In this document: positions 11,092 to 21,660 of the stretch, in pieces
Layout: every line of letters starts with the position of its first letter
Numbering within the stretch: position 1 is the stretch's first letter
Source of the DNA: Diabrotica undecimpunctata
Taxonomy: Eukaryota > Arthropoda > Insecta > Coleoptera > Chrysomelidae
NCBI RefSeq assembly: GCF_040954645.1
Contig: NC_092813.1
Coordinates: forward strand, 17,834,136 to 17,898,135
Direction of reading: 5' to 3'
DNA: 64,000 nucleotides
Notes under the pieces: model-generated
The model's database searches: none
What the model was told of the DNA's origin: nothing
What the model saw: only the letters and a program-made list of their open reading frames with translations
Position numbers and translations under genes: made by a program

Positions 11092-11390
11092 TATGCTATA
11101 TCAATGGTATTCCGGGTTTGACTCCGCGTTAAATGTTGTTGGTTTTGATAAAAACCATTTTGACGACGTTTCGGCAAGATCTCACTTGCCATTTTCAAGT
11201 CTCTCTGGATGGTCTGCTTCTTGTCGATGTTCGAGTGGGAGTTCCACTCGAACATCGACAAGAAGCAGACCATCCAGAGAGACTTGAAAATGGCAAGTGA
11301 GATCTTGCCGAAACGTCGTCAAAATGGTTTTTATCAAAACCAACAACATTTAACGCGGAGTCAAACCCGGAATACCATTGATATAGCATA
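11092..11390. repeat. Near-perfect 299-bp palindrome of PLE ends
   Basis: Arms 11092-11238 and 11244-11390 are reverse complements with almost no mismatch, around a 5-bp centre at 11239-11243. Each arm carries GACTTGAAAATGGCAAG, a loop, CTTGCCGAAACGTCGTC: the same stem plus GAAACGTC design as PLE-A, with a GAC/GTC stem I. I infer two head-to-head end pieces of a fourth PLE family (PLE-D). (TA)n lies right beside its right arm and 29 bp from its left arm. Confidence 0.85.
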
Positions 11391-11391
11391 T

Positions 11392-11473
<82 letters not shown>
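11388..11473. repeat. (TA)n array 3
   Basis: About 86 bp of TA with one TATAAATATA interruption near 11402; joins the palindrome to the 3' end of the PLE-A copy. Confidence 0.92.
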
Positions 11474-11476
<3 letters not shown>

Positions 11477-11547
11477 CGGATAAGTTTCCGCGGTCAGATA
11501 AATGAAAATTACTGAGTTCTCGGGAAGAACCGCGTTGAGAATTTAAA

Positions 11548-11592
11548 ACTCGACGTTTCGGCACCCATTTTGGGGCCATTATCAAGAGGGAT
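11548..11592 (-). ncRNA. Hammerhead-like fold in PLE-A 3' repeat
   Basis: Same core and stem as the copy at 8812. Here the TGA of the core is also the stop codon of the PLE-A protein frame. Confidence 0.5.
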
Positions 11593-14086
11593 ACGGTTCG
11601 GTTCGAGTTCGGGGTCTCAATCTGCCTACTCCCCTCACTCGAGACGTACCAGTATCGTGTTCTATATTGCAAGAACTGTCTCTCGGCACTGAGGTCTCAA
11701 TCTGCCTACTCCCCAGTGTCGAGTGACAACCGGTCTTACCCTGTGTGGCTGCTTTTACTGCTTTTATACTCGCTGTATGCGCGGGAACGGTATTCGCTGA
11801 CGTGGTCTGAACTGACGTGGCCTGAGCGGTGTGGGCGGGAGGTCGCTGAAGAAGGGGTCGCCATGTTGCCGGCAATCGTTTCGCGTCATCGCGCGTGTTC
11901 AAGCTGTGAGGCCGTTTTTCGATTTCGATAGCTTCACGAATGATTCTCGCTTTTAATGAGCGGATGGGAGCGATGGTTTTTGCTTTTTCGAAATCTATTT
12001 TGTGGCCTGTCTGAATATGATGTTGGGCTAGGGCTGAAGTGGTATCGGAATGTTTGACTGATAGAGAATGTTCGTAAATACGGTTATGGATTCGTCGGTT
12101 TGTCTGTCCTACGTATGTACGTGGGCAACTGGAACAAGGTATCTCGTAGACAACATGGTCTTCATTGGGGATTTGGTCTTTTACGGATCTAACGAGATTG
12201 GACAATTTGGAGTGAGTGGTGAAGATGGTTTTGATATTAAGAGGGATAAGAGTTCTACTGATCTTGTCAGTGACACCTTTAATAAAAGGTAGAAAGATTT
12301 TGGGTTGATCCGGCGGCAAGGTTTCTTTTTTGGATGGAATGGGGTTTAGAAGTTTTTGAATGCTTCTATTGATTTGGGTTTTGTGGTAGCCGTTTCGTAG
12401 GAGTGTTTGTCTTATTGAATTGATTTCGGATGACCTGTGATTGTTGTCGCTAAGTCTTATGGAACGGGAAATAAGAGTGTTGATGACTGAATTAAGTTGG
12501 GCGGGGTGATGATGTGACTGGGCATTGAGATAGCGGTTTGTATGAGTGGGTTTCCGGTACACGGAATAGGAAAAACTGTGAGGTGGATTTTTCTGAATAA
12601 GAACATCAAGGAATGGCAAAGACGGTTCAGACTCAACTTCCATCGTGAATTGAATGCTGGGATGTATTCCATTCAGGTGGGAGAGGAAGAGATCTAATGT
12701 GTCTTTACCATGGGGCCAAATGACAAAGGTGTCATCAACGTACCGTAGCCAGCAGGTGGGTTTGAGATTTGACGAGGACAAGGCTACTGTTTCGAAATGT
12801 TCCATGTATATATCTGCTATTACGGGAGAGAGGGGCGATCCCATTGGGGCACCTTTGATTTGACGATAGAAACGATTTTGGAACGTGAAATATGTATTAG
12901 ACATGCAGTGTTTTATAAGAGATAATGTGTCTTGGGGAATTTGATGTTTAGAGTCCAAGATGGAAATGGTTTCATCGATGGGAATGTTGGTGAATAAAGA
13001 AACAATGTCAAAACTGACTAGTATGTCTGCGGGCCAAATAGAAAAGTTTTTCAGAAGATCAATGAAATGAAAAGAGTTTTTGACAAAGGACGAGGCGTTT
13101 TCGGCTAATGATTGTAAGGATGAAGCGAGATGTTTTGCCAATTTCTGAGTGGGACAGTTGTATGCACTGACGATGGGTCTTAGGGGGACATTGGGCTTAT
13201 GGATTTTTGGAAGGCCGTATATCTTTGGAATTCGGGATGATTTTTCTCTGGGTATAAGAGATTTTTTGAGGTCTGGAGATAGAGTAGACTTATTTATAAT
13301 GGATTTGGTCGTTTTTTCTAGATATGTGGTTGGATCATTTGGGACATGTTTGTATTCTGTGGAATTCAGAAGTTCGGACATTTTGTCAAAATAGTTAGAA
13401 GAGTTGAGAATGACGGTGGCGTTACCTTTGTCGGCCGGAAGGATGACGATGTCAGGGTTGTTGTAAAGTTCTTTGAGGGCACGTCTTTCTGAAAGACTGA
13501 TATTTGAAGGTGGGGGTTTGGAAGTACGGATAATTCTAGCGACATCTTGTCTGGCAACTTCGGCTTGGTCGGGAGAAAGATGGGAAATAGCTTCTTCAGT
13601 TTGACAAATAATTTTCTCAGTTGGAATGGAAAGAGGAGTGACAGAGAAATTGAAGCCTTTTGACAGAGCTTTGGTAGCTGAATCGGATATGTGAATATCT
13701 GAGAAATTATGGACAACAGTAGAAGGTTGTTGATTTGAAACGGGCGGTGGATTTTGCTGAGAGATAAGTTGGTCCAGTTTGCGTTTCTGGGTTTGGGTTT
13801 TGTTGTCAGAAATGTGTTGGGCTTTTTGGTGAGAAAGACGATCGAAAGTGTCCCATAATAATGGATGGATATTGAAAGAGTGGATGTCATTGTAGGTTTT
13901 AAGAAGTTGGGAATTTGTTGTATCGGAATAAGTTGCGTCGGGTGGAATGAATTGAATTTCTAAGAAGCGAAAAACCAGTAGCTCTAAGAATTTTGGAAAT
14001 TGATGAAGATTTGGTGTGATGTTTAACTTGTAAAGATTTTGGAATGACTTGATGGTCACGACATGATTTAAGAAACGCAAGATCAC
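11582..14086 (-). CDS. PLE-A reverse transcriptase with GIY-YIG endonuclease
   Basis: An 834-residue open frame. It should copy the element RNA and nick target DNA. The RT shows LPADKGNATVIL, YGLPKIHKP, RPIVSAYNCPTQKLA, VSFDIVSLFTNIP, GAPMGSPLSPVIADIYME and the catalytic RYVDD at about 447-451. The GIY-YIG domain has CPRTYVGQT near 655-660. The true N-terminal part lies in another frame upstream (DLAFLKSCRDHQVIPKSLQ, about 14080-13930), so the first 50 or so residues of this frame are probably not native and a frameshift sits near 13900-13925. The last 100 or so residues read through the TATA box and terminal repeat and stop inside the ribozyme-like core. The RT and nuclease parts are unbroken, so this is the best-preserved PLE in the window. 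Confidence 0.92.
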   Translation of the reverse strand: MILRFLNHVVTIKSFQNLYKLNITPNLHQFPKFLELLVFRFLEIQFIPPDATYSDTTNSQLLKTYNDIHSFNIHPLLWDTFDRLSHQKAQHISDNKTQTQKRKLDQLISQQNPPPVSNQQPSTVVHNFSDIHISDSATKALSKGFNFSVTPLSIPTEKIICQTEEAISHLSPDQAEVARQDVARIIRTSKPPPSNISLSERRALKELYNNPDIVILPADKGNATVILNSSNYFDKMSELLNSTEYKHVPNDPTTYLEKTTKSIINKSTLSPDLKKSLIPREKSSRIPKIYGLPKIHKPNVPLRPIVSAYNCPTQKLAKHLASSLQSLAENASSFVKNSFHFIDLLKNFSIWPADILVSFDIVSLFTNIPIDETISILDSKHQIPQDTLSLIKHCMSNTYFTFQNRFYRQIKGAPMGSPLSPVIADIYMEHFETVALSSSNLKPTCWLRYVDDTFVIWPHGKDTLDLFLSHLNGIHPSIQFTMEVESEPSLPFLDVLIQKNPPHSFSYSVYRKPTHTNRYLNAQSHHHPAQLNSVINTLISRSIRLSDNNHRSSEINSIRQTLLRNGYHKTQINRSIQKLLNPIPSKKETLPPDQPKIFLPFIKGVTDKISRTLIPLNIKTIFTTHSKLSNLVRSVKDQIPNEDHVVYEIPCSSCPRTYVGQTNRRIHNRIYEHSLSVKHSDTTSALAQHHIQTGHKIDFEKAKTIAPIRSLKARIIREAIEIEKRPHSLNTRDDAKRLPATWRPLLQRPPAHTAQATSVQTTSANTVPAHTASIKAVKAATQGKTGCHSTLGSRQIETSVPRDSSCNIEHDTGTSRVRGVGRLRPRTRTEPYPS
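11762..11768 (-). promoter_or_regulatory. TATA box in PLE-A 3' repeat
   Basis: TATAAAA on the minus strand, at the same place in the repeat as 8634-8640. It lies inside the reading frame of the upstream PLE-A protein and would serve a following tandem copy. Confidence 0.5.
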
Positions 14087-14165
14087 AGAGAAGACGGTAT
14101 TTGCGTGTTAGAAGATTAGAAAAAGATTTGGTAAGAATGAAAAATTCCTCCCCGTAGAGGCGAAT
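13905..14165 (-). pseudogene. PLE-A N-terminal coding part, frameshifted
   Basis: This frame reads FIRLYGEEFFILTKSF, then LLTRKYRLLCDLAFLK and HSTRRNLFRYNKF. That pattern (a small helical region before the RT with a VIPKSLQ-type motif) is usual for PLE N-termini. It ends at a stop near 13899, and the continuation is in the frame of the 834-residue protein. One indel restores it in principle, so this copy is recently broken or misassembled. Confidence 0.65.
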
Positions 14166-14245
14166 AAAATGTTCGGATAAGTTTCCGCGGTCAGATAAAT
14201 GAAAATTACTGAGTTCTCGGGAAGAACCGCGTTGAGAATTTAAAA

Positions 14246-14288
14246 CTCGACGTTTCGGCACCCATTTTGGAGCCATTATCAAGAGGGA
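14246..14288 (-). ncRNA. Hammerhead-like fold in PLE-A 5' repeat
   Basis: Matches the fold at 8812 with one change in stem II (GGCTCC for GGCCCC), which leaves a weaker pair. It would lie in the leader of the PLE-A transcript. Confidence 0.45.
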
Positions 14289-14583
14289 TACGGTTCGGTT
14301 CGAGTTCGGGGTCTCAATCTGCCTACTCCCCTCACTCGAGACGTACCAGTATCGTATTCTATATTGCAAGAACTGTCTCTCGGCACTGAGGTCTCAATCT
14401 GCCTACTCCCCAGTGTCGAGTGACAACCGGTCTTACCCTGTGTGACAGCTTGAACACGCGCGATGACGCGAAACGATTGCCGGCAACATGGCGACCCCTT
14501 CTTCAGCGACCTCCCGCCCACACCGCTCAGGCCACGTCAGTTCAGACCACGTCAGCGAATACCGTTCCCGCGCATACAACGAG

Positions 14584-14590
14584 TATAAAA
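14584..14590 (+). promoter_or_regulatory. TATA box in partial PLE-A copy
   Basis: TATAAAA at the conserved position; here followed by one GCAG block instead of the two in the copy at 8634. Confidence 0.5.
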
Positions 14591-14749
14591 GCAGCCACAC
14601 AGGGTAAGACCGGTTGTCACTCGACACTGGGGAGTAGGCAGATTGAGACCTCAGTGCCGAGAGACAGTTCTTGCAATATAGAACACGACACTGGTACGTC
14701 TCGAGTGAGGGGAGTAGGCAGATTGAGACCCTGAACTCGAACCGAACCG

Positions 14750-14797
14750 TAGCCCTGTTGATAATGGCTCCAAAATGGGTGCCGAAACGTCGAGTTT
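14750..14797 (+). ncRNA. Hammerhead-like fold in partial PLE-A copy
   Basis: CTGTTGATAATGGCTCC, loop, GGGTGCCGAAACGTCGAG. The bases before the core are CTG rather than CTC, so stem I is weaker than in the other copies. Confidence 0.42.
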
Positions 14798-14835
14798 TAA
14801 ATTCTCAACGCGGTTCTTCCCGAGAACTCAGTAAT

Positions 14836-14840
<5 letters not shown>

Positions 14841-14904
<64 letters not shown>
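14841..14904. repeat. (TA)n array 4
   Basis: About 64 bp of TA, starting where the plus-strand PLE-A copy is cut off. Confidence 0.94.
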
Positions 14905-14908
<4 letters not shown>

Positions 14909-15407
14909 CCGCTATCCTTTTAAACCCTTTTCACGTTGCAGTAATTTAGCATCACCAAGAATTGCTATCATTTTCTATTTATAAATTGTGTATGTTCGTT
15001 TAGTGCACCTTTGTAGGCTTGGCACTGTTGTCGGTTTTTCAATATTCCGATTTTTTTTATATATTTAATTTTTTACGTCATACCTACGTTTTAACATCGA
15101 GCGGTAAAATCACTGTATTTGGCATCATTTTAGAGCCAATAGATGTTGCCGGTATTAATCCTTAAAATAATATTTTAGATACCTAAATATCGATCGCTTT
15201 GGGTTCAAGTTCAAAGAACGACATTGAAACTACCTGCTCACAAGTTGCAGTCTCAACGGGTTTTTTCTTCGTTTAGATGTTATATTTATTCAACCTAGAT
15301 ATTTTTGCCCAGAGAATCGTGTAGGGGAATATTTTACATAAATTTCAATTTACAACCTGTTTAGTCGAAGCTATCGATAAATAGCTTGAGATAAATATTA
15401 TGGTTTT
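14905..15407. other. Unassigned AT-rich interval
   Basis: Nothing supported was seen here. Confidence 0.35.
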
Positions 15408-15650
15408 ATGGGATTAAGGCCTTAATTATTGGTTGTGATCCTGTTAATGTTTGAAATTGTGATTTCCATTGCTGAAATCGTTCTCAAAAAACGTTTTTTT
15501 GTACAAAATGTGTATACACATGTTTACATAATTTGTACAATAAACAAAGTTATTGTAAAATAATAGTGGAAATCAAAACGTTAAATATTAGTTAATTAAA
15601 AATGTAATTTTCATCTCAATAACGACCAATAATTGTGGCTTAATCACATA
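15408..15650. repeat. Diverged relative of the foldback insertion at 6321
   Basis: GGCCTTAATTATTGGTTGTG on one side and CCAATAATTGTGGCTTAATC on the other are inverted, and the middle has TGATTTCCATTGCTGAAATC and TTCTCAAAAAACG, resembling the arms of 6321-6543 (GATTTCCGAAGTGGAAAT and GAGAACG). It is an older, decayed copy. Confidence 0.4.
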
Positions 15651-15779
15651 AAAAAATAATATCGGATACCTCGCTAAATAGTTTAAAAAAATCTTATACA
15701 GAAATTTAAATTCTAAATAGTATGAGGGGTAGCTGACGAAAAATTCGTAAAGACGTACACTTGATTTTGCTTTGTTTTT

Positions 15780-16230
15780 TTTAACAATCTTAAAAGGCAA
15801 AAAAAAATTTTTTGCTTATAAAACGTTTTGTATACATTCTAAAGAAAAATAATTCAAATAAAAGTTGTAGACCATAAAAAGTTTTTTATGTAGAGAAATA
15901 CCAAATTTAAATACATAAATAATTGATATAATTTCAAAAAACCGTAAACTTTAAGATATTATGTTTGTAGTAATTTATAAATGTTAATAACTTTGTTTTT
16001 TGCCTAACGACAGGTAATATAGCTACATGAAATTATGGCAATTGATCAGTTATTAAAGTGTGCTAAATATCAAGAAGATCAAAAAATATTTTACAATTTA
16101 TTCAATTTGTTTATGACAGAAACCGATTATTTAAACAACCGTACTTGTCCAAACAGTATGACTCTACAAGTATTTTGTAACTTGCAATCGATTCTTTGCG
16201 CTTTCAGTTTTAGGGTATATTAAAAAAACT
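15780..16230 (+). repeat. Unnamed dispersed repeat R, copy 1
   Basis: Several blocks match 38048-38410 in reverse, 38560-38860 forward and 39290-39500 in reverse, including ACCGATTATTTAAACAACCG and GTGTGCTAAATATCAA. A nearby GAGGGGTAGCTGA (about 15724) also recurs near 38478 in reverse. No coding capacity is seen; a non-autonomous DNA transposon is possible. Confidence 0.6.
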
Positions 16231-16370
16231 TTAACATATTATTAAATTTTTTATTAAAAACCAGTTTGAATAGGGGACTTTTTTGTTTTTAGTCCACTTC
16301 ACGTTTTTTCAGTTTCTTTGACAAGTGAGGATTGTCTATTCGCTTATTTCTTTATATGGGCTATGAGCAA

Positions 16371-16815
16371 TTATCTAGTCAAGTCAACACTATTATAGAA
16401 GTTACCCATACTTTTCCAGTACTCATTCAGACGGTTCATCTTAATTGTCCCCATATGGAACATAAGTCCGAGAAAAGTCTTAAATTCTGTTTGTGTTGTC
16501 TCTTTCCAAAACGCAATCCTCGATTTTTCTGAACGACTTTGTGCAAATATTTCGTCAGAGTCAATCAGAGTCACTTCCATCATTCATTTAATCTACATCG
16601 TCCTCGACAGATGCTTCTAACAATGATTGTAATTCAGCAGTGGTCAATCTACGTTTATGTTCACATCTAGCTTTTTTAGATGTCGAAGGCATATTATTTA
16701 CATCCATCTTTTTATAAATACTATAACTCACTTTTACGGAGGTAATTAACAATAAAAACGTTCTACTAGAAACTATCAACTTACGACTTCCAATACTATA
16801 GGCCACTTGAGGCAC
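16371..16815 (-). pseudogene. piggyBac transposase N-terminal fragment
   Basis: Minus-strand frames give MDVNNMPSTSKKARCEHKRR with an acidic stretch (SLLEASVEDDVD), then after a shift SDEIFAQSRSEK and FKTFLGLMFHMGTIKMNRLNEYW. This is the start of the piggyBac DDE domain. The catalytic core is missing beyond 16371. It lies downstream, in sense, of a C-terminal fragment (16886-17480), so the two are pieces of different copies or of a rearranged one. Confidence 0.75.
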
Positions 16816-16885
16816 AATACGTTTTTACTCAATAATAGTTCCTGTATAAGAAAAATTATTTTTTAATGTGCTTCAATGAAGCACA

Positions 16886-17480
16886 CTAGACATATTGCAG
16901 TATTGCCATCACATTCTTCACAGTATGTTTTAACTTTCTACTAGTCATGCTTCTTCTTAAAAGTTTGTAACATCTTGTACACTTTCTTCTCTTTGTATTA
17001 TCTACATCGCTTTGCCTGAGATGGTATCTTTGGGTGTAACTAGGGTTACAACATTTCTTTAATTGCAAATGCTTTCGCGAACTCCAGTCTGAACATAAGG
17101 ATAGGTTGTCGCTTTTTTTACGTTTTCTATTATTTAGCAACTTAGCATTGACTACTACGGTATTAAATGCGGCATTAAATATTAATTCCACTGCCACTTT
17201 CCGGTACCACTTCAGAATTTTGCGTATTGGGCTTTGGTAAGAAGCCACTTGATCACTAAAATCAACACTCTTTTTCACCAAGTTATAATCGAGACTAGTT
17301 TGTGGTTTTAGTACTTGTGTATAATTTTTCTTTTCATTTGATTAAACCAAGATACAACTATTATGTTTAAATGTTGTAAGGATTAAAGCTGGTCTTTTGT
17401 CGACCCATTTTATCACTTGTAAAATCAATTATGGGGTTAAGTTTCATCGTGAGTAGCTGGTTGCAACTTTTTTAATCGAG
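16886..17480 (-). pseudogene. piggyBac transposase C-terminal fragment
   Basis: In sense it reads KWVDKRPALILTTFKHNS, then VKKSVDFSDQVASYQSPIRK, ILKWYRKVAVELIFNAAFN, and a C-terminal Cys-containing stretch (KCTRCYKLLRR). The VDFSDQ and WYRK motifs mark the end of the piggyBac DDE domain. Stops lie between 17281 and 17480. A weaker match (DDVITPYF, about 17580) may extend it upstream. Confidence 0.78.
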
Positions 17481-18394
17481 ATTTTGGTTTTACATGTTTT
17501 TATAGTAAAACATCTGCACATGAATAATTCGTTTCTTGAACAATGATTTCAATTCAACGACCAATATTCTAAAATAAGGTGTTATTACGTCGTCCGGAAT
17601 ATTATAAACTGGTTCTCTTTCACAAAGCATTGGAAATATGGTTTACATTCTATATTTAGAAAAATCTGTTGCTGCAACTCTTGTTCGACTAAACTAAACT
17701 AAATTAATACACAAAACAAATTAATCTATTTTTTTTATAGAAATGCAGATTCCTGTTGGATTTTTATCAGTGAGGCATGAGTCACTGGTGTCTCGTATAT
17801 CCGGACCTCTTATCGCATTACAAACATAATTCTCAATTAGCAGTGCGGTACAAGATACATTTAGGTCGTATAATCTTAAAGCCGTAATAAGACCATAAGA
17901 CCGTATGTTATAAATAAATATATTCCTATAAGAATTATCTTGAAAGATGAAAAAATACAATAAAAAAGTGCAATATTAAGTGTTATTTAAAAAATAATAA
18001 GTCATTCACGGGCGTACAGTTAAAAACAAAAGTTTTCAGTGTTCTATTGCTTGATTATTATTATCTGGTATTCTGAAAATGTTGACATTTTTTCCTGGTC
18101 TGATCTTCCTCAACTAACGTCATCTTTCTTATTTGGTGGGTTGTATTGTTCAGGTCTCTTTAAGTGTTTTTGTTGCTATCCATAGTGAATGATTTTCTTT
18201 AGACAATGTACTAATGTAGTGTTCAAATGTGGAATTGCGTGCATCATGTAGCGCTGATCTTAATTGTCTGATTATCTATCTCTTGCTCTTCATTTTTCGA
18301 CTATTAGTTGTATAATATAATTCTGAGTGTTATTTGTGTTTTCTTGATTTGGAATTGTTAATCGTGTAGCTCCATATGAAATAGTAGAAGATGA
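17481..18394. other. Unassigned interval
   Basis: Possibly more of the piggyBac remnant near 17500-17650; otherwise nothing supported. Confidence 0.3.
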
Positions 18395-18600
18395 AAACGA
18401 CAGCATATTCATCGATAAAAAAAGGAAACGCGATAAAGATATCTGAAACAACTGTTTTATGTTTTACCAAAACAGATGAACAGAGCACTATAAAGAGGAA
18501 GTAGAATTAGCTATGAAACAGCTTGAATGGGGAAAAGAAGTAAGCTTAGACCAAATACCAGCAGGAATTATTCAACTGAGGAAAAAAATTAAATGGATAT
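18395..18600 (+). pseudogene. LINE reverse transcriptase fragment
   Basis: A short stretch reads EEVELAMKQLEWGKEVSLDQIPAGIIQL, the segment just before the RT fingers where insect RTE-like LINEs have a PGPDNIPAELL motif. The GP of that motif is lost. Flanks carry stops; this is a small relic. Confidence 0.5.
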
Positions 18601-18789
18601 TTTACGCTAATATTTCACGTTCTGCGACGCATTCCACCTTTGACACACTGTCTTGTTTAGTTTTCTGTCATTCTATTTGTTAAATCCTATCACATTCTCA
18701 TCACAGCGTCAAGGAGCAGTAAATGTGTGCACTAAACGGGAGGCATATGTCTAACAGTGAACGTTGGAGATTTTTCGAGTTTATCATAT

Positions 18790-19310
18790 CTTCTTCTTTA
18801 AGTGTCTCTCCTATCGGAGATTGGATATCATTAGGGCGATTCTAATTTTATTTACTGCTGTTTTGAATAATTCGTTAGTGGTACAGCCAAACCACTCTCT
18901 TAAATTTCTCATCCAGGACATTCTTATACGGCCTGGATTTCTGCGTCCTTGGATTTTTCCTTGCATTATATTTTGTAGGAATGTGTACTTTTGTCCTCTC
19001 ATCAGGTGGCCAAACTATTCAAGTTTTCTCTTTTTTATATTCAGTATAACTTTTGGATCGTTATTTATTCTGCGTATTACCTTTTCATTTGTAATTTTAT
19101 CCACCCAACTTATTTTTAGTATACGGCGGTAGCACCACATCTCAAAGCTTTCAAGATTTTTAACATTCTTCTGTTTAAGAGCCCATGCCTCAACAACCGT
19201 AAAGCAAAGTACTGAATACATACTAAGTAGTTAACTAAAAGTGGACGTATGCAAAGATATGCATGACGTAATCGTATGGTATTCGCTAATAATCCTGTCA
19301 CGTAATATGT
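18790..19310 (-). pseudogene. LINE C-terminal fragment
   Basis: Two overlapping minus-strand frames give LESFEMWCYRRILKISWVD, then MRGQKYTFLQNIMQGKIQG and SWMRNLREWFGC. This is the conserved tail after the RT of a widespread insect LINE group (probably RTE-like). A frameshift lies near 19010. The RT core is absent. It faces the RT fragment at 18395-18600 and belongs to a different insertion. Confidence 0.7.
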
Positions 19311-19374
19311 CACACACTTCTGTGCGTTAATTCGTTTTATTGCTGCCAGTTTAAGGTGTTATTACATGCCGCCA

Positions 19375-20490
19375 TGTTTAATTTTTCTCCACCATCGTAT
19401 TATCTCCGTTAAATCCTATCATTTTAGGCTCCATATGTCATGATTAGACCTATAGGACCGGAGATATGCAACTAAGGCTCTTTTGACATAACATATATAG
19501 GAGCAAAGATATATACTTAAGGTCCTTTTGGTGTTAATGTATTTGATTTCTACGTCGTAGTATTCTATTGGTTAAATAGTACCATTTGAGGTACTGTACG
19601 TCACGATTGGACTAATAGGATCAAAGATACATAACTAAGGCCCTTTTGCCAGGCTACTCTATTTAATTTTTATATCTCATTGTATTCTATTAGTTAAATT
19701 CTATCATTTGAGGTACGAAACGTCACGATTGGACTAATAGGACCGCAGATACATAACTAAGGCCCTTTTGACAAGCTGATGTATTTTATTTTTCTATGTT
19801 ATTGTAATCGATTGGTTAAATCCTATCATTTGAGGTACTGTACGTCACGATTGGGCCACTAAAAACGAAGATACGTAACTAAGGCCCTTTTGACGTGATG
19901 CTGTATTTGATTTCTATGTCGTTGTATTCTATTGGTTAAGTGCTATCATTTGAGGTATCGTACGTCACGATTGGACTAATAGGACCAAAGATACAAAACT
20001 AAGGCCATTTTGACATGCTACTCCATTTAATTTTTATACCTCATTGTATTTTATTTGTCAAATCCTTTCATTTGAGGTACTGCACATCATGATTGGACTA
20101 ATAAAACTAAAGATACACAACTAAGGCCCTTTTGACATTGTTCTGCATCTGATTTTTCTATCCCATTGTATTATTTATGTTAAATCCTATCATTAGAGGT
20201 ACTATACGTCACGATTGGACTAATAGGACCGAAGATACGTGACTACGGCCCTTTGGACATGTTGCTGTATTTCATTTTTTTATTTCATTGTTTTCAATTG
20301 GTTAAATCCTGTCATTTGAAATACTGTACGTCACGATTGGACTTATAGAAACGAAGATATATAATTAAGGCCTTTTTGACATGCTGCTATATTTGATTTT
20401 TCTGTCTTATTGTATTTTATTGGTTAAATTCTATCATTTGAGGGGCTGTACGTCGCGACTGGACGAATTGGAGTGAAGATACAATAGGTA
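19375..20490. repeat. 122-bp tandem satellite, about nine units
   Basis: The block GTACGTCACGATTGGAC recurs with its T at 19601, 19723, 19845, 19965, 20087, 20209, 20331 and 20453, so the period is 122 bp (once 120). Each unit also has AACTAAGGCCCTTTTGACA and GGTTAAATCCTATCATTTGA. Units differ by roughly a tenth to a fifth, so the array is old. There is no coding potential. Confidence 0.93.
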
Positions 20491-20901
20491 GTTGCAATAT
20501 ATCATAACCCGTTCCTTTTAACCAAACATGATTCCAAAATGATTTGTGGATGAAAAAAATATATATATATATATTCTTAAATTTACTATTTCGTTGTGGG
20601 CAATATTATATTCAACAGCGATGCCAAATTTCTGATGCTAAACTGATTGATAATGAAAGTGGGATATACATTTTCATGTATATAATGGCAGCGAGTAAAC
20701 GGTAAAACCCTGAACTAAATATATATAATATTTTCACTGTACCATCATTTTAGACTCAAACATTTTCTGGAATAAACTTATATAACTCAGTAAGGGATAA
20801 AAAGAGAAAGCGGATATTTTAAAATACCAACACGGTATCAAAACTCTAATCAATGAGATGGTTAAAATTCTTGTAACAAGTACAGGAAAACAGTTATTGA
20901 G

Positions 20902-20945
20902 GTCTTGTAAAGTAGCGTCGATATACAGATGCTACTTTGCAAGAC
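20902..20945. repeat. 15-bp hairpin beside the (TA)n array
   Basis: Arms GTCTTGTAAAGTAGC (20902-20916) and GCTACTTTGCAAGAC (20931-20945) pair with one G-T wobble around a 14-nt loop. Function unknown. Confidence 0.6.
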
Positions 20946-20997
20946 GATGCTAAATTGATGGGAAAAGCATAATGTATCGATGCGAAAATGATAGTAG

Positions 20998-21525
<528 letters not shown>

Positions 21526-21528
21526 ATC

Positions 21529-21546
21529 TGGCGCTGCGAACAGGAT
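21529..21546 (+). other. Primer-binding-like site
   Basis: TGGCGCTGCGAACAGGAT starts with the TGG that pairs with tRNA CCA ends and resembles sites in Ty3/gypsy elements. I do not assign the tRNA. Confidence 0.6.
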
Positions 21547-21660
21547 ACAGCTCGTACAAGAAACATAAGCAGTTTCCTTGGTCAACGAAGTTGTTAGACG
21601 AGAAATCCGAACCGGAAAAGAAAAGATTATGTGCAGGACATCCCAACAGATCATCCTACT

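Larger units (their letters stand above)
11474..14440 (-). mobile_element. Penelope-like element PLE-A, near full length
   Basis: In sense direction: terminal repeat 14440-14170 starting at the CACACAGGGTAAG block, short leader, protein frame, then a second terminal repeat (about 11790-11474) ending at (TA)n. Both repeats are almost identical. The protein carries RT and a GIY-YIG nuclease, the defining PLE pair. Head-to-head with it lies another partial copy on the plus strand (14441-14840). Confidence 0.87.
14441..14840 (+). mobile_element. PLE-A partial copy, head-to-head with the main copy
   Basis: From the junction at about 14441-14450 the plus strand gives the C-terminal codons and promoter region of PLE-A (AACACGCGCGATGACGCG onward), TATA box 14584-14590, terminal repeat, ribozyme-like fold, and stops at TTTTCA followed by (TA)n. 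This places the two PLE-A copies in inverted orientation, an arrangement common for PLE insertions. Confidence 0.8.

Noticed and set aside
11093..11389. Facing 64-codon frames of almost identical protein
   Set aside because: They arise from the palindrome itself; no start context or family signature.
14420..14734. 104-codon frame on the plus strand
   Set aside because: It is the C-terminal end of the PLE-A frame continuing through a terminal repeat in the partial copy, without RT or nuclease.
17721..17960. 79-codon minus-strand frame near the piggyBac remnant
   Set aside because: No piggyBac motif or other signature; composition like the AT-rich background.
19375..20490. CRISPR-like regular repeats
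   Set aside because: Units are 122 bp and contiguous with no spacers; a tandem satellite in a eukaryotic setting.
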